From an uncultured Oscillospiraceae bacterium (GTDB lineage Bacteria > Bacillota > Clostridia > Oscillospirales > Oscillospiraceae): a stretch of 64,000 nucleotides of DNA. The notes below the pieces were generated by a model. That model was not told the origin of the DNA and searched no databases. It was given only the letters and a program-made list of their open reading frames with translations. Below, piece by piece: positions 23,876 to 32,130 of this stretch. Location of the stretch: positions 19,277 through 83,276 of the forward strand of contig CANQMW010000014.1 in assembly GCA_947625045.1 (NCBI GenBank). Direction: 5' to 3'. A program made the position numbers and the translations under genes. Position 1 is the stretch's first letter. Each line of letters starts with the position of its first letter.

Positions 23876-24238
23876 ATGAAAGAGAAAGTTTTGAAGGCGT
23901 CCGAGCAGTTCTGGACCGCTATGGAGGCGGCGGACGAGGCCGGGATGCGGGCCGTGGCGGACCCTGCGTGCAACTTCGTCCACATCGGCGTCACCTGCAA
24001 GCTGGACCAGGAGATCAAGTTCTATACCGACGGACTGTTCCAGCCCACAGAGATCAAATTCAACGGGAAAACGGCGGACATCTACGGCGACACCGCCGTG
24101 GTGCTCACCGACTGCAACTATGGCCTGCTGCTGGACGGCAAGCCCACCACCCATCACTTTGCCGTGACGGAGGTCTATGCCAGACGGGGCGAGGACTGGA
24201 AGCTGGTCACGTTCACCTTCACCGCGCTGGTCTACTGA
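23876..24238 (+). CDS. NTF2-like / DUF4440 family protein
   Basis: A 120-residue cone-fold protein: KASEQFWTAMEAADEAGMRA, CNFVHIGVTCKLDQEIKFY and HHFAVTEVYARRGEDWKLVTFTFT match the SnoaL/DUF4440 pattern of small hydrolases, isomerases or ligand-binding proteins. RBS AGGGAGG overlaps the flavodoxin stop. It sits in the middle of the co-directional operon. No catalytic residues can be named with confidence. Confidence 0.8.
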   Translation: MKEKVLKASEQFWTAMEAADEAGMRAVADPACNFVHIGVTCKLDQEIKFYTDGLFQPTEIKFNGKTADIYGDTAVVLTDCNYGLLLDGKPTTHHFAVTEVYARRGEDWKLVTFTFTALVY

Positions 24239-24247
24239 GGCGGCACG

Positions 24248-25291
24248 ATGAAATGGATCACGGGACTGCTGGCGGCGCTGGCCGTCATGCTGCTGGGCGG
24301 GTGCGCCCAGGCGGCGGAGGAAGGAGAGACGGATATGTCTGCCACCCATGAATCGGAGGTACGGGAGGGCGTGCCGGAGCCCAGCTATTATGACGAGGCT
24401 CTGGGCGCGGATTACGACACCGGCACAGGCTGGTCCTTCGAGATGATGAACAAAAAGCCCCCGCTGCCCGCCGGGAACGACACGGTGCTGAACACCCCGG
24501 CGGACCCGTCCGGAGTGCAGGTGCTCTATCTCTGGGAGGAGGGCAAGGCCCCGGCCCGCACGTCGTTCACCCCGAATATGACCGGCTACTATGACGAGTG
24601 GGACTTCCGGCCCTATGTGACGGCGCTGCCCATCCCGGAGGGCATGGAGCCCAAGGGCGCGGTGGTGCTTCTGGCGGGCGGAGCCTATCAGTTCCGGGGC
24701 GACTACACCGACACCCTTCCCACGGCGCTGCACCTGCGGGCGCTGGGATTTTACACCTTCATCGTGGACTACCGGCTGCGGCCCTATGACCAGGAGGAGG
24801 GTGCGCTGGACGTGGCCCGCGCGGTGCGGTTCATCCGCAAAAACGCGGACACATACGGCATCGACCCGGACGCCATCGCCGTCATGGGCTACTCTGCCGG
24901 GGCCATCCAGGCGGGCGAGTTTTTCATGCACTACGACGAGGACGTGACCGGTGACGCGCTGGATGCGGACTATGAGCCGGATGAACTGGACGCCATCCCC
25001 GCCCACGCCTCCGCCTGCGGGATGATCTACGGGTTTTATGGGCGGCTGAGCGTGGGGAACATGGACCCGGCGTGGCTGGCGGAGGGCAATTTGCCGCCCA
25101 CATTCTACTGCTACGGCACCGAGGACCCCTTTTACCGGCAGTTCCAGCAGCAGCATGACGTGATCGTGGGCATGGGCATCCCCACCAAGCGGATCGTGCT
25201 CCAGGACTGGCCCCACGGCTTCGGCGGTGACGGCGGCTGGGTAGAAGATTACGCCCAGTGGCTCACGCGGGTGTTCAGCGGGACATTTTGA
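24248..25291 (+). CDS. Lipoprotein alpha/beta hydrolase (BD-FAE/Aes-like esterase)
   Basis: A 347-residue protein with a lipoprotein signal, MLLGGC with Cys near residue 19, placing it on the outer membrane face. The hydrolase core includes VVLLAGGAYQFRG near residue 139 (HGGG-like oxyanion loop), IVDYRLRPY, the nucleophile elbow GYSAGA near residue 216, and the catalytic His in WPHGFGGDGG near residue 322. It is homologous in layout to the 12668 hydrolase. It lies 9 bp after the NTF2-like gene and 17 bp before an AKR. Likely acts on esters of sugars or dietary aromatics (inference). Confidence 0.85.
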   Translation: MKWITGLLAALAVMLLGGCAQAAEEGETDMSATHESEVREGVPEPSYYDEALGADYDTGTGWSFEMMNKKPPLPAGNDTVLNTPADPSGVQVLYLWEEGKAPARTSFTPNMTGYYDEWDFRPYVTALPIPEGMEPKGAVVLLAGGAYQFRGDYTDTLPTALHLRALGFYTFIVDYRLRPYDQEEGALDVARAVRFIRKNADTYGIDPDAIAVMGYSAGAIQAGEFFMHYDEDVTGDALDADYEPDELDAIPAHASACGMIYGFYGRLSVGNMDPAWLAEGNLPPTFYCYGTEDPFYRQFQQQHDVIVGMGIPTKRIVLQDWPHGFGGDGGWVEDYAQWLTRVFSGTF

Positions 25292-25308
25292 GGATGGGAG
25301 AGATCGAA

Positions 25309-26298
25309 ATGGAAAAGAGACGGCTTGGAAACAGCGAACTTGTGGTGAATCCCGTGGGGCTGGGCTGCATGGGCTTCAGTCACGCCTCCGGCGACCCTAT
25401 GGAAAAGACCGCCGCGGTCCGGACGCTGCGAGAGGCATTTGACATCGGCTATGACTTTTACGATACGGCGGAGGCTTACACGGGCGTCTACCCGGACGGC
25501 TCCATCTCCTACAACGAGGAGCTGGTAGGCGAGGCCATCCACGGCATCCGGGACAAGGTGGTGCTGGTGACGAAGATGGGCGTCAGCCATAATCCAGACC
25601 GCTCCCTGCGGCTGGACAGCAGCCCGGCGACCATTCGGAAAAGCGTGGAGAGAAGTCTGAAAAAGCTGAACACTGACCACATCGACCTATACTTCCAGCA
25701 CCGCATCGACCCCAAAATGGAGCCGGAGATGGTGGCAGAGACCATGGGCGAACTGATCCGGGAGGGCAAGATCCGCGCCTGGGGCATCTCCGAGACCACA
25801 GAGGAGTATCTGCGCCGGGCCCATGCGGTGTGCCCGGTGACGGCCATTGAAAACCGCTACTCCATGATGGCCCGGTGGCATGAAAACCTCTTTTCCGTGT
25901 GCGAGGAACTGAATGTAGCGTATATCGCTTTTTCTCCTATGGCCAACGGCTTTCTCACGGGCAAATACACGCCCGACACGAAATTCGAGGGTGCCCAGGA
26001 TTACCGCCCCGGTATGCCCCAATACACCAAAGAGGGCTATGCGAAGGCGAAGGGCCTGCTGGAACTGCTCACCGACCTGGCGGCAAAGAAAAACGCCACC
26101 ATGGGCCAGCTCTCTCTGGCCTGGATGATCAACAAAAAGCCCTACATCGTTCCCATTCCCGGTTCCAGAAAACCGGACCGGCTGCGGGAGAACTTTGCGT
26201 CGGCCAATATCATTCTGACGAAGGACGAGATCGCCGCCATTGACGCCGCCCTGGACACCATGAGCTTTGACGTGTTCGGCGGCCACAGCGGAAAGTAA
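25309..26298 (+). CDS. Aldo/keto reductase (AKR13/YakC-like)
   Basis: A 329-residue AKR. VGLGCMGFSHASG near residue 18, DTAEAYTG (Asp/Tyr) near 57, VLVTKMGV (Lys) near 88 and LYFQHRIDP (His) near 129 form the tetrad; IPGSRKPDRLREN near 290 binds NADP phosphate. This belongs to the larger tautomer-type AKR group distinct from the ones at 22200 and 30207. Start ATG 25309 has GGGAGAG upstream. It continues the operon toward the hydrolase at 26334. Confidence 0.9.
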   Translation: MEKRRLGNSELVVNPVGLGCMGFSHASGDPMEKTAAVRTLREAFDIGYDFYDTAEAYTGVYPDGSISYNEELVGEAIHGIRDKVVLVTKMGVSHNPDRSLRLDSSPATIRKSVERSLKKLNTDHIDLYFQHRIDPKMEPEMVAETMGELIREGKIRAWGISETTEEYLRRAHAVCPVTAIENRYSMMARWHENLFSVCEELNVAYIAFSPMANGFLTGKYTPDTKFEGAQDYRPGMPQYTKEGYAKAKGLLELLTDLAAKKNATMGQLSLAWMINKKPYIVPIPGSRKPDRLRENFASANIILTKDEIAAIDAALDTMSFDVFGGHSGK

Positions 26299-26333
26299 AG
26301 AAAAAATCAATGATGAAACAAGGAGGAAATAAC

Positions 26334-27206
26334 ATGGACGCGCAAAAGGTCGTATTTATGAACAAAGCTCTGGATCTTCGCCTGGCCGGGATCCTCTATA
26401 TTCCGGAGGCGTTTGATCTGAGCAAGAACTATCCCGCTGTCGTGGTGACCGGCCCGATGCTCTCCGTAAAGGAGCAGGCGCAGTCGGTCTATGCCAGGAA
26501 GCTGACGGAGGCAGGTTATGTGACGCTGGTATTTGACGGCGCTTATTTTGGCGAGAGCGAGGGTACGCCGCGGGGACAGGAGCTTCCCGACGTGAAGGAA
26601 AGCGACATTGAGGGCGCGGTGGACTATCTTTGCAGTCTGCCCTATGTGGATAAGGAAAGGATCGGCGGTCTCGGCATCTGCGGCTCAGGGTCGTATATGT
26701 CTGTTGCCGGCGTAAAGGAGCCCAGACTGAAAGCCATCACCGCTATCGTTCCCGCTATTGCGGACATTTCCACTTCTCCGATGATGGGCTTTTTCAAGCC
26801 GGAGGCGGAGGTCCTTGCGGCGAAAGAAGCCTATGACAAAGGCGAGGGCGAGCTGATGTACCTGAATTTCATGCCCAGGGCTTTTGAAGAGGGCGCGGCC
26901 TATTACTATTCCTTCCGCGGCACACATCCCCGTTGGTCCAATCAGGTCGTTGCCTGGAGCCAGCTGGAACTGGTGAAATATAATGTGCCGAACATTATGA
27001 AGGACATGACAAAGCCGTATTGCGTGATCTCCGGGGAGAACGCATGGTCAAAGCCGTCCTCTGAGGATGTGTTCAACGCTGTACCGCACAGCAACAAGCA
27101 GATGCATGTGATCCCGGAGGCGGGTCACTTCGATATGTACGATCTGGCGCCTTTTGTTTCCGAGGCGTTTGACTATATCCTGCCGTTCTTTGATAAGTAC
27201 CTGTAA
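26334..27206 (+). CDS. Cytosolic alpha/beta hydrolase, dienelactone-hydrolase/YcjY-like
   Basis: A 290-residue hydrolase without signal peptide. The nucleophile elbow is GLGICGSGSY near residue 118, i.e. G-I-C-G, with Cys in the nucleophile position as in dienelactone hydrolases; His is in EAGHFDMYD near residue 264. An N-terminal strand pair and VVVTGPMLSVKEQ fit the YcjY group. The ATG at 26334 has AAGGAGG; a further ATG at 26310 is poorly placed. Codon use is somewhat less GC-rich than in its neighbours, hinting at a different history. It is followed after 49 bp by the alcohol dehydrogenase. Confidence 0.82.
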   Translation: MDAQKVVFMNKALDLRLAGILYIPEAFDLSKNYPAVVVTGPMLSVKEQAQSVYARKLTEAGYVTLVFDGAYFGESEGTPRGQELPDVKESDIEGAVDYLCSLPYVDKERIGGLGICGSGSYMSVAGVKEPRLKAITAIVPAIADISTSPMMGFFKPEAEVLAAKEAYDKGEGELMYLNFMPRAFEEGAAYYYSFRGTHPRWSNQVVAWSQLELVKYNVPNIMKDMTKPYCVISGENAWSKPSSEDVFNAVPHSNKQMHVIPEAGHFDMYDLAPFVSEAFDYILPFFDKYL

Positions 27207-27255
27207 GGACAAGTCCTGGCCCCGGAGTACGGAGCGTATTAAGGAGGAGAAAACC

Positions 27256-28416
27256 ATGAACGATTTTGTGTATTCCTATCCCACCAAGGTCTACTTTGGC
27301 GTCGGTGCGGCGGCGAAGCACTTGCCCGGCGAGCTTGCGAAGGTGGGCAGGACCGTCCTGCTGGCCTACGGCGGCGGGTCTGTGAAGCGAAACGGCGTCT
27401 ATGACGAGATCCACGGCATCCTGGAGTCCGCCGGCAAGACCGTGGTTGACTTTCCCGGCGTCATGCCCAACCCCACCTACGCCAAGGTCCAGGAGGGCGC
27501 GGCCCTCTGCCGGGAGCGGGGCGTGGACTTCATCCTGGCGGTGGGCGGTGGGTCCGTCTTTGACTGCTGCAAGGTCATCGCCGCCCAGGCCATGACCGAC
27601 AAGGACATCTGGGAGCTGGAGTATACCGACCACGGCACACCCACCGCCTTTCTGCCCATGGGCGCGGTGGTGACGGCCTCCGGCACCGGCGCGGAGATGA
27701 ACAACGGCGCGGTCATCACCAACGAGGAAAAGAAGATCAAGGGCGCGATCTGGGGCGCGTCGGCCTCCTTTGCCATCCTGGACCCCACATACACCCTGAG
27801 CCTGCCCATGAAGCAGGTGATCTCCGGGGCCTTCGACACCCTGAGCCACTGCATGGAGACCTATTTCGGCATGCCCGGCGCGGACAACCTCTCCGACAGG
27901 ATGAACGAGGCCGTCATGGTCAGCGTCATCGAAAACATCCGGGTACTCTTGAAGGACGAACTAAACCTGACCGCCCGGAGCGAGCTGGAGTGGGCCTCGG
28001 CCATGGCGGAGAACGGCATTTTGAAGATCGGCAAGGTCACGGACTTCCAGGGCCACCAGATCGAGCACCAGCTTGGGGCCTACACCGACTGCAACCACGG
28101 ATGCGGCCTGGCCGTGATCCATCCGGCTTTGTACCGGCATATGTATAAAGAAGCTCCGGCCCGCTTTGCCCGGTTCGCCCAGGTGGTATGGGGCGTGGAC
28201 CCGACCGGCAGGACGGAGAAGGAGACGGCTCTCGCGGGCATTGACGCGCTGGCGGCGTTCATCAAGGAGATCGGCCTGCCCACCACCTTCACGGAGATGG
28301 GCATCACGGACGAGAGCGTCCTCCGGGCCACGGCGGACACCTGCAACCTCACGGCGGGCTGCTGCAAGAAGTTCGACCGGGAGGAGATATTCCAGCTTTT
28401 GAAGGAGTGTCTGTAA
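27256..28416 (+). CDS. Iron-containing alcohol dehydrogenase (butanol-dehydrogenase-like)
   Basis: A 386-residue group III dehydrogenase that interconverts aldehydes and alcohols with NAD(P)H. VGGGSVFDCCKVIAAQ near residue 95 is the GGGS cofactor loop. Metal ligands are expected at Asp near 194, the His residues in FQGHQIEHQLGAYTDCNHG (about 262-280) and nearby. The opening FVYSYPTKVYFGVGA matches BdhA/YqhD-type enzymes. The ATG has AAGGAGGAG upstream. It probably disposes of aldehydes produced or detoxified by the AKR/hydrolase set (inference). Confidence 0.9.
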   Translation: MNDFVYSYPTKVYFGVGAAAKHLPGELAKVGRTVLLAYGGGSVKRNGVYDEIHGILESAGKTVVDFPGVMPNPTYAKVQEGAALCRERGVDFILAVGGGSVFDCCKVIAAQAMTDKDIWELEYTDHGTPTAFLPMGAVVTASGTGAEMNNGAVITNEEKKIKGAIWGASASFAILDPTYTLSLPMKQVISGAFDTLSHCMETYFGMPGADNLSDRMNEAVMVSVIENIRVLLKDELNLTARSELEWASAMAENGILKIGKVTDFQGHQIEHQLGAYTDCNHGCGLAVIHPALYRHMYKEAPARFARFAQVVWGVDPTGRTEKETALAGIDALAAFIKEIGLPTTFTEMGITDESVLRATADTCNLTAGCCKKFDREEIFQLLKECL

Positions 28417-28439
28417 AAATATAAAAGGAGGATCAGCGG

Positions 28440-29558
28440 ATGAACCGCTTTTACCCTGAGATCAAAAAGAACTTCGGCTTTGGCTGTATGCGCCTGCCCC
28501 TGAAGGACGGCGTTGTGGACACAGGGCTGTTCAGCCAGATGGTGGACGCCTTTCTGGATGCGGGCTTCAACTATTTTGACACAGCTCATGGCTATGTGAA
28601 TCAACTGAGTGAGCCTGCGCTAAAAACCTGCCTTACCAGCCGCTATCCACGGGACCGGTACATACTGACCGACAAGCTGACCAACTTCTTCTTCAAAAAG
28701 CAGGAGGACATCCGGCCCCTGTTTGAAAGCCAGCTGGCCGCCTGCGGGGTGGACTATTTCGACTTCTACCTGATGCACGCCCAGGGGGCGGCGAATTTCG
28801 CCTTTTTCAAGAGCTGCCGGGCCTATGAGACAGCGCTGGAGCTGAAGGAGGAGGGAAAATTCCGGCATTTCGGCATCTCCTTCCACGACACGGCGGACGT
28901 ACTGGAACAGATATTGACCGAGTACCCCCAGATCGAGGTGGTGCAGATGCAGCTGAACTACGCCGACTGGGAGGACCCGGCGGTGCAGAGCCGCAAGTGC
29001 TATGAGGTCTGCGAAAAGTACGGAAAGCCCGTGATCGTCATGGAGCCGGTGAAGGGCGGCAACCTGGCCCAGCTTCCCGACGACGCCAGAGCCGTGCTGG
29101 ATGCGCTTCATGGCGGCAGCCCGGCCAGCTACGCCATCCGATTCGCCGCCAGCCAGCCAAATGTGATGATGGTGCTCTCCGGCATGGGCGATATGGACAT
29201 GGTTCGGGACAATATCGCCGCCATGAAGGACTTTAAGCCCCTGGACGAGACGGAGCTGGCCGCAGTGATGCAGGTGCGGGACATCTTCCGCAGCAAGCAC
29301 CTGATCGAGTGCACCGCCTGCCGGTACTGCACCGCGGACTGCCCCAGGCATATCTCCATCCCGGACCTGTTCGCCTGCCTGAACGCCAAGCGGGTGTTCC
29401 ACAACTGGAACACGGATTATTACTACAACAACGTCTATACCACCGCCAACGGCAAAGCCTCTGCGTGCATCAAGTGCGGCAGGTGCGAGAAAGCCTGCCC
29501 CCAGCATTTGCCCATCCGGGAACTGCTGCAGGACGTGGCGGCGGAGTTTGAAAAGTGA
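28440..29558 (+). CDS. Aldo/keto reductase with C-terminal 4Fe-4S ferredoxin domain
   Basis: A 372-residue fusion. Residues 1-275 are an AKR (FGFGCMRLP, FDTAHGYVN with Asp/Tyr, LTDKLTNF with Lys, FYLMHAQ with His). Residues 284-355 hold two 4Fe-4S motifs, CTACRYCTADCP and CIKCGRCEKACP. This AKR-ferredoxin architecture is common in clostridia and suggests electron input from ferredoxin rather than only NADPH (family knowledge plus inference). RBS AAAAGGAGG. The flavodoxin gene start overlaps its end region by coupling (12 bp or less). Confidence 0.9.
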   Translation: MNRFYPEIKKNFGFGCMRLPLKDGVVDTGLFSQMVDAFLDAGFNYFDTAHGYVNQLSEPALKTCLTSRYPRDRYILTDKLTNFFFKKQEDIRPLFESQLAACGVDYFDFYLMHAQGAANFAFFKSCRAYETALELKEEGKFRHFGISFHDTADVLEQILTEYPQIEVVQMQLNYADWEDPAVQSRKCYEVCEKYGKPVIVMEPVKGGNLAQLPDDARAVLDALHGGSPASYAIRFAASQPNVMMVLSGMGDMDMVRDNIAAMKDFKPLDETELAAVMQVRDIFRSKHLIECTACRYCTADCPRHISIPDLFACLNAKRVFHNWNTDYYYNNVYTTANGKASACIKCGRCEKACPQHLPIRELLQDVAAEFEK

Positions 29559-29566
29559 GGGAGAGT

Positions 29567-30085
29567 ATGGGTAAGAATTTGATCATCTATTATTCCCGCA
29601 AGGGGGAGAACTACTTCAACGGGTCCATCCGCTCCATCCCCAAGGGCAACACGGAGATCGTGGCCGAATACATCCAGAAGGCTGTGGGCGGCGATCTCTT
29701 TGAGATCGAGACCGTGCGGGAATATAGCGCCGACTATATGACCTGCACCCGCGAGGCCCAGGACGAACTGCGCGCCCACGCCAGACCGGAGCTGAAACGG
29801 TATCTGGACAGCCTGGACGGATATGACAACGTGTTCGTCTGCGGCCCCTGCTGGTGGGGCACCTTCCCCATGGCGGTGTTCACCCAGCTTGAGCGGCTGG
29901 ATTGGGCGGGAAAGCGCGTTATGGCCGTTATGACCCATGAGGGCAGCGGGCTGGGAAGCTGTGAGCGGGACCTGAAAAAGACCTGTGCCGGGGCTACCTT
30001 CGGCAAGGGTCTGGCCGTTCACGGTGCGGACGCCGCCCAGTCTGAGACTACTGTGTCCGGCTGGGCAAAGAAAGCGTCGATTTGA
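29567..30085 (+). CDS. Flavodoxin family protein, cytosolic
   Basis: A 172-residue flavodoxin without signal. IIYYSRKGENYF near residue 5, then KGNTEIVAEYIQKAV, GPCWWGTFPMAVF near 90 and MTHEGSGLGSCERDL near 126 are typical of the YSRxGEN flavodoxin subgroup. The ATG at 29567 follows GAGGGAGAG; a GTG at 29555 overlapping the upstream stop is an alternative start adding four residues. It ends the long run; promoter copy C follows. Confidence 0.9.
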   Translation: MGKNLIIYYSRKGENYFNGSIRSIPKGNTEIVAEYIQKAVGGDLFEIETVREYSADYMTCTREAQDELRAHARPELKRYLDSLDGYDNVFVCGPCWWGTFPMAVFTQLERLDWAGKRVMAVMTHEGSGLGSCERDLKKTCAGATFGKGLAVHGADAAQSETTVSGWAKKASI

Positions 30086-30116
30086 AGCCGCGCATGTGAC
30101 GGGTCCGCACCCGGAG

Positions 30117-30171
30117 GTATAAACCTTATAACATTTCGAGACTTCTGTTTTCCGCTCTGGGCCGGTACAAT
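30117..30171 (+). promoter_or_regulatory. Shared regulon promoter, copy C (upstream of aldo/keto reductase)
   Basis: GTATAAACCTTAT, AAC (30130-30132), five bases, GAGACTTCT (30138-30146), 19 bp, TACAAT (30166-30171). It stands alone, without the dyad of copies A and D, and lies 36 bp before an ATG with a good RBS. Confidence 0.65.
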
Positions 30172-30206
30172 GATACCATCAAATAACGACAAAGGAGCGC
30201 GGAACA

Positions 30207-31061
30207 ATGAGCGAGAAGAAAACTATTACCCTGAACAACGGCGTGGAGATGCCCCTGGTGGGTATCGGCACCTTTATGATGAGCCCGGACGACGCAGAGG
30301 CGGCTGCCCTGAGCGCTCTGCAGAGCGGCTATCAGCTCATCGACACGGCCAACGCCTACATGAACGAGAAGGCCGTGGGCCGGGCCATGAAACGCTCCGG
30401 CCTGCCCCGGAAGGACATCTTCCTGGAGACCAAGCTCTGGCCCGCCTTCTATGAGCAGGCCGACGCGGTGGAAAAGACCCTGGCCCGGCTGGACACAGAC
30501 TACATCGACCTTCTGCTGATACACCAGCCCGCCGGTAACTATGTGGCCGGCTACCGGCTCATGGAGAAGGCATACAAGGAGGGCAAGGTCCGAGCCATTG
30601 GCCTTTCCAACTTCACCGTGGAGCAGATCAAGGAGATCCTGGCGGTGTGCGAGGTCAAGCCCGCCATCCTCCAGACCGAGGTCCACCCCTACTCTCAGGA
30701 GAAGGAGCTGAAAGCGTTTCTGGCCAAGGAGGGCATCGTCATCCAGGCGTGGTATCCCCTGGGCCACGGGGACAAGGCGCTGCAGGCCGAGCCGGTGTTC
30801 ACGGACCTGGCCCAGAAGTGCGGAAAGTCCACCGCCCAGATCATCCTGCGCTGGCACGTCCAGTCCGGGAACATCGTCATCCCCGGCTCCCGGAACCCGG
30901 ACCACATCCGGGCCAATGCGGACCTGTTCGACTTCGCCCTGACGGACGGGGAGATGGCCGCCATCGAGCTGGTGAACAAGGACAAGCGGTATTACCACAG
31001 CACCCCGGAGATGCTGGCGGGCTACGCCTCCATGGTCCCGCCCGTGGACGAACAGAAATAA
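30207..31061 (+). CDS. Aldo/keto reductase (AKR5-like)
   Basis: A 284-residue AKR: ITLNNGVEMPLVGIGTFMM, DTANAYMNE (Asp/Tyr) near 47, FLETKLWPAF (Lys) near 75, LLIHQPAGNY (His) near 110 and IPGSRNPDHIRAN near 232. It aligns closely with the AKR at 22200 and uses the same chain of motifs, so the two are probably paralogues. It has its own shared-type promoter (copy C) and ends just before copy D. RBS AAAGGAG nine bases before ATG. Confidence 0.92.
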   Translation: MSEKKTITLNNGVEMPLVGIGTFMMSPDDAEAAALSALQSGYQLIDTANAYMNEKAVGRAMKRSGLPRKDIFLETKLWPAFYEQADAVEKTLARLDTDYIDLLLIHQPAGNYVAGYRLMEKAYKEGKVRAIGLSNFTVEQIKEILAVCEVKPAILQTEVHPYSQEKELKAFLAKEGIVIQAWYPLGHGDKALQAEPVFTDLAQKCGKSTAQIILRWHVQSGNIVIPGSRNPDHIRANADLFDFALTDGEMAAIELVNKDKRYYHSTPEMLAGYASMVPPVDEQK

Positions 31062-31084
31062 GAGCGCAGAGTATAAACCCAAAG

Positions 31085-31139
31085 GTATAAACCCACTAAC
31101 AGATCGAGACTTCTGATGAGGTCTCGATCATTTTATAAT
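31085..31139 (+). promoter_or_regulatory. Shared regulon promoter, copy D (upstream of cupin lipoprotein)
   Basis: GTATAAACCCACT, AAC (31098-31100), five bases, GAGACTTCT (31106-31114), 19 bp, TATAAT (31134-31139). The left box is tandemly repeated (another GTATAAACCC at 31071). As in copy A the middle box is part of a dyad (GATCGAGACTTCT / AGGTCTCGATC), which may also end the AKR transcript. Confidence 0.68.
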
Positions 31140-31170
31140 ATGCTTAGGATCAGGAATGAAGGGAAATGGA

Positions 31171-32109
31171 ATGCTCAGACCACACCGGGTGTTGGCTGCG
31201 GTTCTTGCAGCCGTGCTGGTCCTTATAAGCTGCGGGAGCGCCGCGGCCGCAGCCAGCGGCGGGGAGGCAGTTAAAGATGACCTCACATTCCCCATCGGGA
31301 TGGCGATGGGAAGCGGCTTTACCGGAACGGCTTATCTTGCGCAAATGATCCCCTATGATCAGATATATCATTTCCCCCAGACCAACAACGTGACCTTTGA
31401 GCCCGGTGCCCGGAGCGGCTGGCATACCCACGGCGGCATGGTCATTCTCGTCACCGGCGGCGTGGGCTATTACCAGGAGGAAGGGAAGCCGGCCCAGATC
31501 ATCCGGGAGGGCGACGTGATCCAATGCCGGGAAGGCGTGAAACACTGGCACGGGGCCACGCCGGACAGTTGGTTTTCCCAGATGGTCATTTATGACGCCG
31601 CATACCAGGGCGGCGGGAACGATGAGCCGGTGACGGACGAGTATTACAACGCCCTGGAGGCTGTGGAGTATGAGGGCCGAGATGAGAACGACGGCTCATT
31701 CATGTTCCCCAAAGCGGAGACCGCTATGAACTCGCCGGCCTTCAGCGGCCCGGCCTATGTGTCCACGCTTTTGGGCTCTGACAATGTGGCCGGCGCGCCC
31801 AGCCTGCACTATGTCGTGTTTGAGCCCAGCGTGGTCAATAACTGGCACACCCATGAGGGCGGCCAGATCCTGATCGCCACAGACGGGATCGGTTATCACC
31901 AGATCGAGGGAGAGCCGGTGGAGGTCCTCTATCCTGGGGATGTGGCTTTCTGCCCGCCCGGCGTGAAGCATTGGCATGGCGGCAGCGCGGACACGTCCTT
32001 TGCACATATCGCAGTCAACACCAACCCGGAGATGACGGGCCTGGAATGGTTTGACCGTATCTCTGACGAGGAATACGCACAGCTCCCGGCAGAAAAGCCG
32101 GAAGCGTGA
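31171..32109 (+). CDS. Double-cupin lipoprotein
   Basis: A 312-residue exported protein. Signal peptide with lipobox LISC near residues 16-19. Two cupin domains follow: WHTHGGMVILVTGGVGYYQ with HWHG (about residues 85-125) and WHTHEGGQILIATDGIGYHQ with HWHG (about 225-270). Each carries the His-x-His...Glu/Gln...His metal set. Double cupins of this type accompany CMD-family proteins; enzymatic role unknown. An upstream ATG at 31156 is possible, but AAGGGAAA favours 31171. It is first in an operon (flavodoxin lipoprotein, esterase lipoprotein, hydrolase, DUF4405) driven by promoter copy D. Confidence 0.85.
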   Translation: MLRPHRVLAAVLAAVLVLISCGSAAAAASGGEAVKDDLTFPIGMAMGSGFTGTAYLAQMIPYDQIYHFPQTNNVTFEPGARSGWHTHGGMVILVTGGVGYYQEEGKPAQIIREGDVIQCREGVKHWHGATPDSWFSQMVIYDAAYQGGGNDEPVTDEYYNALEAVEYEGRDENDGSFMFPKAETAMNSPAFSGPAYVSTLLGSDNVAGAPSLHYVVFEPSVVNNWHTHEGGQILIATDGIGYHQIEGEPVEVLYPGDVAFCPPGVKHWHGGSADTSFAHIAVNTNPEMTGLEWFDRISDEEYAQLPAEKPEA

Positions 32110-32130
32110 GAACAACAGGAGGGCACCCAA

